The position numbers were made by a program, and so were the translations under genes. DNA of 64,000 nucleotides from Porphyridium purpureum (Eukaryota; Rhodophyta; Bangiophyceae; Porphyridiales; Porphyridiaceae). The DNA is taken from positions 5,332,001-5,396,000 of the forward strand of contig VRMN01000001.1 of NCBI GenBank assembly GCA_008690995.1, given 5' to 3'. Below are positions 56,161 to 64,000 of the stretch, piece by piece. Below the pieces are notes generated by a model. That model had not been told where the DNA came from. It did no database searches and worked only from the letters and a program-made list of their open reading frames with translations. Position 1 is the stretch's first letter. Each line of letters opens with the position of its first letter.

Positions 56161-58149
56161 TTATTGTTTAGCAAGTGTTGTTGCTTCGTTGTTGGACATC
56201 GCGGCCAGAGCGGTACGAACTTTGGGGTACTGCGCCGTCTTGCACAACTTGACAAGCTGCTTGTCCGGATTCACTTTGCTCGTTTCTAGACTCATCCATT
56301 CAGGGCATTGATTTGCAATCAGAACCAGCTGGTCAAGAATCAAGTTAGCCGACGTCTTGTCGATGCCAAATGATGGGTTTGCGTGAAGTTTTTGGAGCAG
56401 CTCGCGTTGTTCCATGACGAGCTTCTTCTCTGCGTTGAAAAGTGACCTGACGGCATCCGCCGTCGGCACCAGCTTGGCAAGCAACAAAGCACGCCGATCC
56501 TCCTGCGCTTTTGATTTACCGGTCTTGAGCTCCTTCTCGCGCATTCGCACGCGTTCCAATAAGGTCGACGAAATCGAGCCGCTTCCATCCGGCGTCTCTC
56601 CAGGAGTAGCAGCGCGAAATTGAAGGCTGTCGTGAAGTTCCTGGCGAGCTTTCCTCTCCATCTCTGACGCAACGCGTGCCGATGCTGCACTCGACGACGT
56701 GAGCCAGCTCATCGCCATACTGGTTGTTGAGCCGGCACCAGAGGTCTTTGGTACGTCAATTCTTGGAGCCGTCAAGAAAAATTCTAGCAGCGTCTGGGGG
56801 ACATCCGGTACGTCAGCCTCAAGATCAAATTCAGCGCTCCACATTGCTGGGATGCCGCTCAAGTCTGCCGGTGCGCAGTCGCCATGGACTTCATTCCAAG
56901 TCTGGATGCCGGACTCTGTGCGGCCTGCTGCAGACGACGACTTTGCAGAACCAGCGGTGTCTGCTTCGGTATCTATGTTTTCTGCAACACCAGGCGACTT
57001 TATGGCCGGTGCGTGCAAGCCTTCTTTCTTGTCTTTGTGTGCCGCATGCGCAAGCTGGACCAAGTGAAGCAAGCGACGGTGCAGTCGGATCCGGCGCTCA
57101 ATGACGGCGGAGCCTGTTGTTTTCGTCGGTGAGCGCATTGTCTCCTTCACTCTATGATGGATGCTACGCTTGGCTTGGCCACTACACAACGCGATTTCAT
57201 AGTCCATCACCCCGTTTTGAGTTCCGCGCGCTGGGAGTATTGGAAAGACTTCTGGCATGAGAAACACGAGCTGACGCAAGCAAGATAATGGAAACGCTTT
57301 CCTGGTTGTGCGCTCCACCATTGCAGAAAGGGAAGAGATTACCACGCGCGCCCCGCGCGCTTGTAACATGGCAAATGCGCTTTCCAAGGCATCCATCTGG
57401 TCCAGCACGGCGCAAAATTTGAGCGGAAGGCGCGATCGATCATACAACACGTCAGCAGACGCCTTGGAGCCTGCCAGCACGCTCTGAATTCTGCTCGATG
57501 GGCGGATTTCGTGGTCCATGCGCACGTGTTCCACTTGAGGCCGCACAATCGGAAGGTCTTTTGCACTTGGGGCATTGGCGGATGATTTGCGCACGACGCC
57601 TTGTGCCTCTCCTAGACTCTGTGTTGTGTTCGATTTCAAGTCGATTCTAGGCAGGGTGCCACGCCGCTCTGCCTCGAGCTTGTGCGGCGCAAGCGCGATT
57701 TCTCGCAACGAACGCACGGGGCGTCCCAGCCGGCTGAATCTCGCAGCATTTTGCTTGTACTCGGGCGAGGAGCGCGTCGCGTTCGACCGCTGCATCTTCT
57801 CTGCCGCTAACGCCTCCTTCAGACGCATGGGAGAGCTGCCTGACAATTGAAGCTGGTGCATGTCCGGGGTCCCAGAGGCACTCGCGGGTACATGGTCTGT
57901 TCCGTGCGTATCTGCACCTTTCAATCCAAAAACCGAGCGCGCGCGGGGGGCGCCCGCCAAATCTGGCGGCGCGGTTACCACACTCTTCGCCGCGGCATCG
58001 TCGAGCGGAACGCCCACGACACGCCGCTTCTTTCTGGCTTGGAAAAAGTCATGAATGCGGGGCCCCGCCGCTCCGCTCTCACGCAGCATCTGATCTGCGC
58101 CAGCACGCTTCGCCATCGCTCGTTGCGGCGCGGTGGAGCCTCTGTTCAT
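56161..58149 (-). CDS. CDT1: DNA replication licensing factor CDT1
   Basis: 662 residues. CDT1 loads MCM helicases at origins with CDC6. The geminin/MCM-binding winged helix is at ~235-330: LPLKFCAVLDQMDALESAFAML, ISSLSAMVERTTRKAFPLSCLRQLVFLMPEVFPI. The C-terminal MCM-binding winged helix is at ~590-650 (ANQCPEWMSLETSKVNPDKQLVKLCK). The N-terminus has RIHDFFQARKKRR (31-43), like the CDT1 PIP-degron QxxVxxFFxxxB that directs PCNA-linked destruction, but the leading Gln is Gly29. The basic residues after FF are present. An E2F-type palindrome lies ~150 bp before the ATG and PCNA is encoded in the same window. Confidence 0.88.
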   Translation of the reverse strand: MNRGSTAPQRAMAKRAGADQMLRESGAAGPRIHDFFQARKKRRVVGVPLDDAAAKSVVTAPPDLAGAPRARSVFGLKGADTHGTDHVPASASGTPDMHQLQLSGSSPMRLKEALAAEKMQRSNATRSSPEYKQNAARFSRLGRPVRSLREIALAPHKLEAERRGTLPRIDLKSNTTQSLGEAQGVVRKSSANAPSAKDLPIVRPQVEHVRMDHEIRPSSRIQSVLAGSKASADVLYDRSRLPLKFCAVLDQMDALESAFAMLQARGARVVISSLSAMVERTTRKAFPLSCLRQLVFLMPEVFPILPARGTQNGVMDYEIALCSGQAKRSIHHRVKETMRSPTKTTGSAVIERRIRLHRRLLHLVQLAHAAHKDKKEGLHAPAIKSPGVAENIDTEADTAGSAKSSSAAGRTESGIQTWNEVHGDCAPADLSGIPAMWSAEFDLEADVPDVPQTLLEFFLTAPRIDVPKTSGAGSTTSMAMSWLTSSSAASARVASEMERKARQELHDSLQFRAATPGETPDGSGSISSTLLERVRMREKELKTGKSKAQEDRRALLLAKLVPTADAVRSLFNAEKKLVMEQRELLQKLHANPSFGIDKTSANLILDQLVLIANQCPEWMSLETSKVNPDKQLVKLCKTAQYPKVRTALAAMSNNEATTLAKQ

Positions 58150-58297
58150 GCGCTAGTCTCCGTCGACACTCCGTGCCTCTCTCCGCCCCCTCTCGTGACC
58201 CGCTCGCACGCACACAAACGGCTTGAAACCAACACCCCCCTATGAGTGTGCATCTATAACAAAACAACCCCAGTTTATGTATGACGACCATTCCACG

Positions 58298-58310
58298 TTT
58301 TCGCGCCAAA
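58298..58310. promoter_or_regulatory. E2F-type palindrome upstream of CDT1
   Basis: TTTTCGCGCCAAA contains TTTCGCGC on one strand and TTTGGCGC on the other, both exact E2F/DP consensus (TTTSSCGC). It lies 149 bp before the CDT1 ATG at 58149. The 11-mer TTCGCGCCAAA is identical to the site upstream of PCNA (1596-1606). Three CTGTAC words at 58372-58412 lie just beyond it, near the end of the LURP1-like gene. Confidence 0.65.
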
Positions 58311-58424
58311 TCACATCATTAAAATAACCATTGAACATTAAAAAACAACGCAGCGTGCGGCGCGCGCGAACGTACAGTGCAGAGCAAACGATGTACAGCG
58401 CGTCTGCTGTACCTCATCGCAACC

Positions 58425-58982
58425 CTACGGGGCGTCGTGGTACAGTTCGTCGAACGCGGACGCGATGAGCACGGCCAGAGCCGTGTCGAAGCCCGCGGTA
58501 ATGGCAATCGTGTAGACGTCGGCGCCGAACAGGATGCCGTTTGCGGTGAGGCTGCTGCGCTTGAACCGCGCAACCTCCTTGCCGTGGATGGTGATCACGG
58601 CAGTCTTGGCCCGCCAGTTTCCAGTCACCTCGCCCACGGTTGTGCCGCCTACAATCACCTCCGCGTCGCACTTGGTGGGGTTCATCATCCCCTTGAGCTT
58701 GATCGTGACGGCCTTCTCGTCGCTCATCGTGCCCACGTAGCACGCCGGGTGGACTCCGGGCGACTTCTTCATTCGGACCTGCCCAATGGCGTTGCCGGCA
58801 GCGTCCAGCAGTTCGCGACGCTGCGACATGGTCAGGAGGTGCGCCTTGATCTGGAACACTAGCGCGCCAGTCGCCGCGTCCGTCACCTTGGCCGAGTCTC
58901 CAGACAACCCCACTTTCTCCGACAGCACCAGCTCAACCGGCGCCGACGCCACGTGCCCCGCCGATATCATAGGCAGAGCCAT
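58425..58982 (-). CDS. LURP-one-related (LOR/DUF567) protein
   Basis: 185 residues from the ATG at 58982 (MALPMISAGHVASAP). The tubby-like LOR barrel is readable: LSGDSAKVTDAATGALVFQIKAHLLTMSQRRELLDAAGNAIGQVRMK (strand pattern of ~30-80), then GTTVGEVTGNWRAKTAVITIHGKEVARFKR and YTIAITAGFDTALAVLIASAFDEL. The closing hydrophobic helix in the barrel is typical of the family, which includes plant LURP1 and resembles phospholipid scramblases. Function is generally unknown; defence and membrane roles have been suggested in plants. The frame is open upstream of 58982 without an ATG. Confidence 0.82.
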   Translation of the reverse strand: MALPMISAGHVASAPVELVLSEKVGLSGDSAKVTDAATGALVFQIKAHLLTMSQRRELLDAAGNAIGQVRMKKSPGVHPACYVGTMSDEKAVTIKLKGMMNPTKCDAEVIVGGTTVGEVTGNWRAKTAVITIHGKEVARFKRSSLTANGILFGADVYTIAITAGFDTALAVLIASAFDELYHDAP

Positions 58983-59218
58983 CTTTAATCTGTGCCTACT
59001 TCGAAGGGTTTCCTCCCTACCTGTCGCTCTCTCACAACTGCCCCGGCACCTCACTTGGTCGACAACCTGCGCACACACCTTCGGCTTCAGACTCCTGTTC
59101 CGGCGACAGACAGCGCGAATTCCAGTGACCTGCCCAAGATTTTTTTTCTTGATTCGTTCTTGATGGATGTTGGGAAAGTTATCTCTTCACAGATTCGGCA
59201 GATGTGTTGCTTGAGAAC

Positions 59219-60997
59219 ATGCTCACGTTGAGGCTGCTGCCGCTGAGTTTCGGAACTGTTGTGGCGCTGGTTCTGGCGGTGACAGTGCGCCGCACAATGG
59301 AGCGAGCGCCGAGCGCTGGTGATGAGCACTCTCGTCGTACGCCGCATGTTGCAGTGAAACGCGCTGACGTGGTGATCATTGGTTCCGGGCTCGCGGGTCT
59401 GATGGCAGCTGTGCATGCTTCGGATGTGGATCCGAGCGTGCGGGTTTTGGTGCTTGAGCAAAACGCGCAAGTGGGCGGCAATTCGGCAAAGGCCACGTCC
59501 GGAATGAACGTCGTGCGCTCCGTAAATGGATCTGACTCGGTGCTTCGCTTCGTCGAGGATGCCATGGCAGCTTCGCATCATGCAGCCGACCCAAAGCTCC
59601 TGGAAATCATGGCTCAGCAGTCCGAGCAAGTCTGGGATGAGCTGCAGACGCGTTTCGGAGTCGAGCTCACGGACGTCACGCAGCTTGGCGGCCACTCGGT
59701 ACCGCGCTCGTTCCGAATCCCGCCCAAGGCAGACGGCACTCCCCGTCCACTAGGCTGGACGATCATTGCTGCGGTTAAGCGCATTGTGCTGGCGCTTCCA
59801 AATGTGCAGGTTGTGACTTTGGCGCGCGTCACAGTGCTCTTTGAGTGCAACGATGAGACACTTCGATCTGGAGCACTCGCGTGCATTGGCGTGCGCGCAC
59901 AACTCGGGTCGCCATCCGCGGAATTTTCTGCGCCAGATGCAAGCTCCGAAGAGTTGGTACTTTATGCGCCAGCGGTGATTCTTGCGTCGGGTGGCTTCTG
60001 CGCGTCTCGTGCCCTGTTGGCCAAGTACGCGCCGCAAGTGCAACACCTACCTACAACGAACGGCGCGTGGGCGCGCGGCGACGGGCTGGTACTCGCCGAA
60101 CGCTTTCATGTGGGCGTAAGAGACTTGAATGCTGTACAGGTACATCCAACTGGCTTTTTGAGCTTACCAGATATCTCCAAAGACTCGGTGTTGTTGGCGC
60201 CCGAGGCGCTTCGTGGCACAGGTGGTATTTTATTGAGCCCGCGCTCTGGGCGTCGCTTTGCGAACGAATTAGCTCCGCGTGACGTTTTGACAAACCTAGA
60301 ACTGCAGCACGGAATGCACGTGCTCGAGTGGTTGGATACTGTGATCCCAAAAAGCAGTACTTCAAGCGCGGCGTCCCTGGCGGCACGAGCGCACGCTTTC
60401 CTTACCGAAAGCGGCAAGCTCGACGCATTTCGGGAGAGCCATGTCATATCTGACTTACGTGGCGGTGAGACACCCGAGAATCTGCAGCCGTATCCGATGG
60501 TGGTCACGTACCTTCTCATGACCCCAGAGTGTGTCGATCATTTCGGACTTGGCGCTGCACTCTTTTACGAAAAGGTGGGCGCTCTGCACTCGTTCGAGTC
60601 AGCGTCAGATGCTGCAGCGGCCATGGGAATATCAGAAGCGGTCCTGCAAGAGGAGCTGACCCGCTATGCGTCTGATGCTTCTTCTGCGACAGGCGATAGA
60701 TTTGGGAAGACAGTGTTCCCACACGCACACAGCTTTGCAGATTCGCAGCGAGTTTGGGTGGGCCTCGTGACACCGTCGCTACACTACAGTATGGGCGGCC
60801 TCACGGTCAACGGGCGTGCCGAACTGCTGGATATGCGCTCGCAAGATCCAGTACCAGGTCTTTTTGGCGCAGGAGAAGTCACAGGTGGCGTGCACGGACA
60901 GAACCGGCTCGGTGGCAATGCGCTCCTCGAATGTGCCGTGTTCGGTTCCATCGCTGGGCGCAATGCCGCCGTCTTTAGCATTCGTAGAGGCAACTAG
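59219..60997 (+). CDS. Soluble FAD-dependent fumarate reductase (Osm1/Frd1-like)
   Basis: 592 residues from the ATG at 59219 (MLTLRLLPLSFGTVVALVLAVTVRR), a signal anchor suggesting ER or mitochondrial placement. FAD-binding start: ADVVIIGSGLAGLMAAVHASDV, then EQNAQVGGNSAKATSGMNVV (flavin-site motif). The fumarate-reductase active-site blocks are present: AVQVHPTGFL, RGTGGILLSPRSGRRFANEL and SLHYSMGGLTVN, with the C-terminal GLFGAGEVTGGVHGQNRLGGNALLECAVFG. This is the flavocytochrome-c/Osm1 class, which lets cells reoxidise FADH2 during oxidative folding or low oxygen. No cytochrome b5 or heme domain is fused, unlike some kinetoplastid forms. It converges on the second channel gene with 83 bp between stops. 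Confidence 0.92.
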   Translation: MLTLRLLPLSFGTVVALVLAVTVRRTMERAPSAGDEHSRRTPHVAVKRADVVIIGSGLAGLMAAVHASDVDPSVRVLVLEQNAQVGGNSAKATSGMNVVRSVNGSDSVLRFVEDAMAASHHAADPKLLEIMAQQSEQVWDELQTRFGVELTDVTQLGGHSVPRSFRIPPKADGTPRPLGWTIIAAVKRIVLALPNVQVVTLARVTVLFECNDETLRSGALACIGVRAQLGSPSAEFSAPDASSEELVLYAPAVILASGGFCASRALLAKYAPQVQHLPTTNGAWARGDGLVLAERFHVGVRDLNAVQVHPTGFLSLPDISKDSVLLAPEALRGTGGILLSPRSGRRFANELAPRDVLTNLELQHGMHVLEWLDTVIPKSSTSSAASLAARAHAFLTESGKLDAFRESHVISDLRGGETPENLQPYPMVVTYLLMTPECVDHFGLGAALFYEKVGALHSFESASDAAAAMGISEAVLQEELTRYASDASSATGDRFGKTVFPHAHSFADSQRVWVGLVTPSLHYSMGGLTVNGRAELLDMRSQDPVPGLFGAGEVTGGVHGQNRLGGNALLECAVFGSIAGRNAAVFSIRRGN

Positions 60998-61080
60998 CGA
61001 TTCGGCTTGCATCGTGAAACACACGATTATCGATCTTAACCAAAGTATACTTCGAAGCGAATCCTGACAACGGAAACGAC

Positions 61081-63768
61081 TCAAGATGCACCTTGGGTGT
61101 CGCGTGCTGCGTCGGCGTCTAGTGAGAAGAAGGCGAGTCGTGCTGAACCAGCCCGTTGCGCTAGCTCCTCTTCGCGTGCAAGGAAGCGCAAGTTCTCGGC
61201 CACAATGGCACGTGACTCCTGTAGAATCTCGCGCACCTGCTCAACAGAATCGAGGAGCTCGTCGAGCTCCGCCAATGGGTCTTTCGGCGGAACTTCTTCA
61301 TGATCGTCACTGGTAGAAGTTTCTTGGTCGAAGAGCACTGGAGACTTTCCACCGAGGCTATGTGATCGCCCCAACTGCTGCTCCTTTTTCGCTGCGAGAA
61401 TTACCTGAATCCGAGCCTCGGCACGCGCTTCTTCTTCCTCAACGCGAGAAAAATCCTCTGCGTGCATGGCCTTGGCCACTTGCAGTAACTTGCGCGAGAG
61501 GTTTCGCATGCGCGCACGCGTGCTAGCGAGCTCCACGAATCCGGCCCAAGATCGGAGCGATTCAAAATGCAGCACGCTAGGCAGTGCTCCACATGACTGC
61601 ACACCCGCCAGTAAGTCCTTGATAGGGAGCAGCAAAAGGTCGGAGTAGCCTTCGCTCACAACAGTGGACATGCGTCGCTTGTAGCAGACAAGACCCTCTT
61701 CGCCGAATACCGAGTCAGGCCCAAAGGAGCGTAAGGTCTCACCCTGTGGGGAGCGCTCTGTGCATGTGCCGCGCACCACAACGTAGCTCCCAAGAGGCCA
61801 AGTGTGGCGGAGAAATACAGTTTCGCCTGGCGCAAAGCTAAGCTGCACGGCGGATGCATACACTGAGGCAATATTCTCCGAATTCATGTCGTGGAGATAG
61901 ACAGAGCGATTGGCAAAGTCGCCGTACGTCTCCAAGTTGACCTTTGCGTGCAGCTCGACGCTCAGCGCGCCTAGGAACTGCTGGGTGTGGGCATACGGGT
62001 TGTACTGCTGCTGATGCACGAAGAAGCGCCGGATGCGAAAGTGCAGCTCGTCTGGGATGTTGTAAAAGATGCAGAAGGCACGCAGCGCATCATCAAGCTC
62101 GCGATAATAGGAGCGACTGGCACCCAAACGGGCAATGATACCACTCAAGTTGCCAATCACGTACACATAAAAGCTTGCCCCAATCGCCATTGCGAAGCTG
62201 GTATACACACGCTCTTGAATGCTGATGGGCACGACATTGCCATACCCAGTCGTGGTGGCAATAGACGTGGCAAAGTACAGCGCCAGGACGTAGCTCTCAA
62301 ATACATTTCCAACTAGACCAGCGCTTTCCACCCACGTATTCGTAGCCGACGGGTTGTTCAGCAGTGCGAAAAAATAAAAGAGGCACGCGATCCAGTGTGC
62401 CGCTAGCACCCCAAATATCAGAAAAAGAAACATGAGCGCGACCTCGCCCTTGATGTTGAAACGCACCTCAAGCCACACGAAGGTGTCCGAGCCACGGACC
62501 GACTGCCATAAAACTGGAATCTTAAAGACCTTGAGCATCGAGATGAAACTCAGCAAGTTCCACCCCGAAATGGCCACGTTCGGCTGGATCGCGAACGCAA
62601 TGTACGGCCACGGAATCATGCCGAGCAGGTCCGGAAGGAACCAGGTTCGTAAATAGTGTATACAAATCTCCTTTTGTGATACGACGGAATGTCCGTCCTC
62701 TTCGACAAAACCCGTAAAGAATGCCAGCACAAAGTCTGCTACAAACAACAGGGTGAGAAGGAGCTCGCCGTACCAGTACCAATCCGAAGTGGTCATGGTG
62801 CCCAAGAAGCACGCAACATATACCGTCACGATGGATGAGTAAATAACTGCTATAAAAATGCACATTGCCCAGAACGGAAGAAACTTCGAGTCCGGTGGGA
62901 TGTACAGCCTTGTTTCTGGCATGGCTTCGATTCGGAATTTATTTTCCTGCTCAGATGCCATAGCCTTCAGTGCGCTTTGCAAGAGCTCGCGGTCACGTTG
63001 TCTGGCTGAATGGCTAGCGGACGCACCCACGCTGCGCTCACTTGGCGGGGCATCGGCAATTAGATCTGAAGAGAGAAGGGCGTACTCCTCCTCCTGAACA
63101 TCGACCTCATCGGTGTCGACCCTCGTGCCGCTAGCCGAGCGTCTCAATGGGCCTGTATTCTGTTCACATGCTGCGTGCTCAAGATTGTCAAGATCAGCGT
63201 CAGTCACATCGATGGGATCGAAGGCCTCGCAGCCAGAGATTTCTTTCGGCTGGGTTTCGCTGCTCACGCGCGGTGATCCGGCGCCTTGCGGGAATTCGGC
63301 GTGACTCGTTGCGTGTACCTTATTGCCAATGGAATTCACCATCGTCCTCAGCGAGGCCGACACGGATGAAAAGTCCTGTCCACCAGGGGCATGTTCAAAG
63401 ACTGGTGCTTGAGAGCGGATCGAGTCGTCGTTGCCAAGCTCCCTGTCGGAAACCGACATCACTCGCCTCGTTGTGTCATTGTCGAAGGGCACCGCAGTGA
63501 GCGACTCAACGTCGCTGTCCTGTTCCGGCGTTTGCACCACCGACGACAAAGCCCCAACGTCATTCACCTGCTGCGGCTGTGCGCCCTGCACATGCTCATG
63601 CAGCACATCTGTGTCGTGGGGCGGAACCACCGCGGGTGAAGCTCCAGCTTCCGCAGATGGTGCTTGCCCTGAGTCATGCCGCGACACCGGCCCGCTGGGC
63701 GTCAGTGGCGTCTGGTCAGTCGACATGGCACCGCTGCCTGGTGGCATACCGCCACTGCCACTGCGCAT
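61081..63768 (-). CDS. Second CNBD-type potassium channel, long N-terminus
   Basis: 895 residues from the ATG at 63768 (MRSGSGGMPPGSGAMS). About 300 disordered Ser/Asp/Glu-rich residues precede S1 (SKFLPFWAMCIFIAVIYSS). The S4 region (LLSFISMLKVFKIPVLWQSVRG) has few spaced basic residues, so voltage sensing may be weak. The filter is TTTGYGNVVP, i.e. GYGN in place of the GYGD seen in the 46640-48835 paralogue; GFGN occurs in EAG-type channels, so K+ selectivity is still likely. The CNBD holds FAPGETVFLRHTWPLGSYVVV and FGEEGLVCYKRRMSTVV. A Glu/Ala-rich coiled coil closes the protein. The shared C-linker and coiled-coil layout points to an old duplication. Confidence 0.9.
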   Translation of the reverse strand: MRSGSGGMPPGSGAMSTDQTPLTPSGPVSRHDSGQAPSAEAGASPAVVPPHDTDVLHEHVQGAQPQQVNDVGALSSVVQTPEQDSDVESLTAVPFDNDTTRRVMSVSDRELGNDDSIRSQAPVFEHAPGGQDFSSVSASLRTMVNSIGNKVHATSHAEFPQGAGSPRVSSETQPKEISGCEAFDPIDVTDADLDNLEHAACEQNTGPLRRSASGTRVDTDEVDVQEEEYALLSSDLIADAPPSERSVGASASHSARQRDRELLQSALKAMASEQENKFRIEAMPETRLYIPPDSKFLPFWAMCIFIAVIYSSIVTVYVACFLGTMTTSDWYWYGELLLTLLFVADFVLAFFTGFVEEDGHSVVSQKEICIHYLRTWFLPDLLGMIPWPYIAFAIQPNVAISGWNLLSFISMLKVFKIPVLWQSVRGSDTFVWLEVRFNIKGEVALMFLFLIFGVLAAHWIACLFYFFALLNNPSATNTWVESAGLVGNVFESYVLALYFATSIATTTGYGNVVPISIQERVYTSFAMAIGASFYVYVIGNLSGIIARLGASRSYYRELDDALRAFCIFYNIPDELHFRIRRFFVHQQQYNPYAHTQQFLGALSVELHAKVNLETYGDFANRSVYLHDMNSENIASVYASAVQLSFAPGETVFLRHTWPLGSYVVVRGTCTERSPQGETLRSFGPDSVFGEEGLVCYKRRMSTVVSEGYSDLLLLPIKDLLAGVQSCGALPSVLHFESLRSWAGFVELASTRARMRNLSRKLLQVAKAMHAEDFSRVEEEEARAEARIQVILAAKKEQQLGRSHSLGGKSPVLFDQETSTSDDHEEVPPKDPLAELDELLDSVEQVREILQESRAIVAENLRFLAREEELAQRAGSARLAFFSLDADAARDTQGAS

Positions 63769-64000
63769 GTGCACTCTTCGCTGCTTTGACGCGGGGCTTG
63801 CTTGGCCTGAACTTTCCTGCTGTCTTTGCTTGAAAATGCACGCTCCTGCTCTCCCTACCCAACACACACACAGCGCGTGACGCCCTTACTGCAACCAAAT
63901 GCAATGCGCAGGGCCGTCTGTGTCAGGGTGCAGGTGTTGACCCTTGGCGTGCGCGGTCTGTGCTTGAAATCTTCGGGATCTTCGGGATGCGTGTTTACCC
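63769..64000. other. Right-edge upstream region
   Basis: Upstream of the second channel gene. A plus-strand frame opens at an ATG at 63904 (MRRAVCVRVQVLTLGVRG) and is open to the edge, 32 codons. It could be the start of a neighbouring gene with a targeting peptide, but too little is visible to call. Confidence 0.3.

Noticed and set aside
1-64000. CRISPR arrays, rRNA genes, prophage or retroelement insertions
   Set aside because: No spaced direct repeats, rRNA sequence, reverse transcriptase, integrase or capsid motifs were noticed on either strand.

Overview
This window looks like nuclear DNA of a compact, intron-poor photosynthetic eukaryote. A unicellular red alga of the Porphyridium type is the best guess; that is an inference, not a database match. 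Eukaryotic markers are PCNA, CDT1, TFIIF-beta, the GATOR2 subunit WDR24, an E1 ubiquitin-activating enzyme, ADAT2, TOM22 and TAM41. A plastid is implied by an OEP80/Omp85-like protein, a dihydrodipicolinate synthase and a ferredoxin-domain protein with transit-like N-termini. A laforin-type phosphatase with two starch-binding domains fits a lineage that stores starch outside the plastid. Nearly every gene is one uninterrupted frame, some over 1,000 codons, and convergent genes end only 59-86 bp apart.

Layout. 1-7 kb: 5' part of TAM41, a coiled-coil protein of unknown function, PCNA, a helical protein (possibly AIRIM-like), a decayed TnpB/Fanzor nuclease relic and a ferredoxin-domain protein. 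7-14.5 kb: an 11-bp minisatellite, UBA1, a secreted cupin with a trefoil-like tail, and laforin. 14.9-27 kb: an ankyrin protein, a flavin amine oxidase, a secreted pseudo-trypsin joined to a Hint (Hog) autoprocessing domain, and a PPR-like protein whose 5' end overlaps that of divergent WDR24. 27-38 kb: a G-patch protein, organellar isoleucyl-tRNA synthetase, the Hsp90 co-chaperone AHA1, a GNAT acetyltransferase, a sulfotransferase and an Alba protein. 38-49 kb: DHDPS, ADAT2, a COMT-like methyltransferase, a tandem SnoaL-like protein, a short protein O-mannosyltransferase, TFIIF-beta and a cyclic-nucleotide-type potassium channel. 49-64 kb: a 2.2-kb stretch with no convincing gene, TOM22, a small unknown protein, OEP80, RUS1, CDT1, a LURP1-related protein, a soluble fumarate reductase and a second potassium channel.

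There is no operon logic, but some genes share themes. PCNA and CDT1 (DNA replication) carry the same E2F-type 11-mer upstream. Two intergenic words, CTGTAC and the telo-box AAACCCTA, recur ahead of unrelated genes and may be general promoter elements. Two separate arrays of exactly 11-bp period sit in divergent promoter regions. The most unusual items are the TnpB/Fanzor fossil, the pseudoprotease-Hint fusion, the cupin-trefoil fusion and this promoter grammar. Start codons below are the first in-frame ATG consistent with the family; 5' ends were not verified by transcripts.
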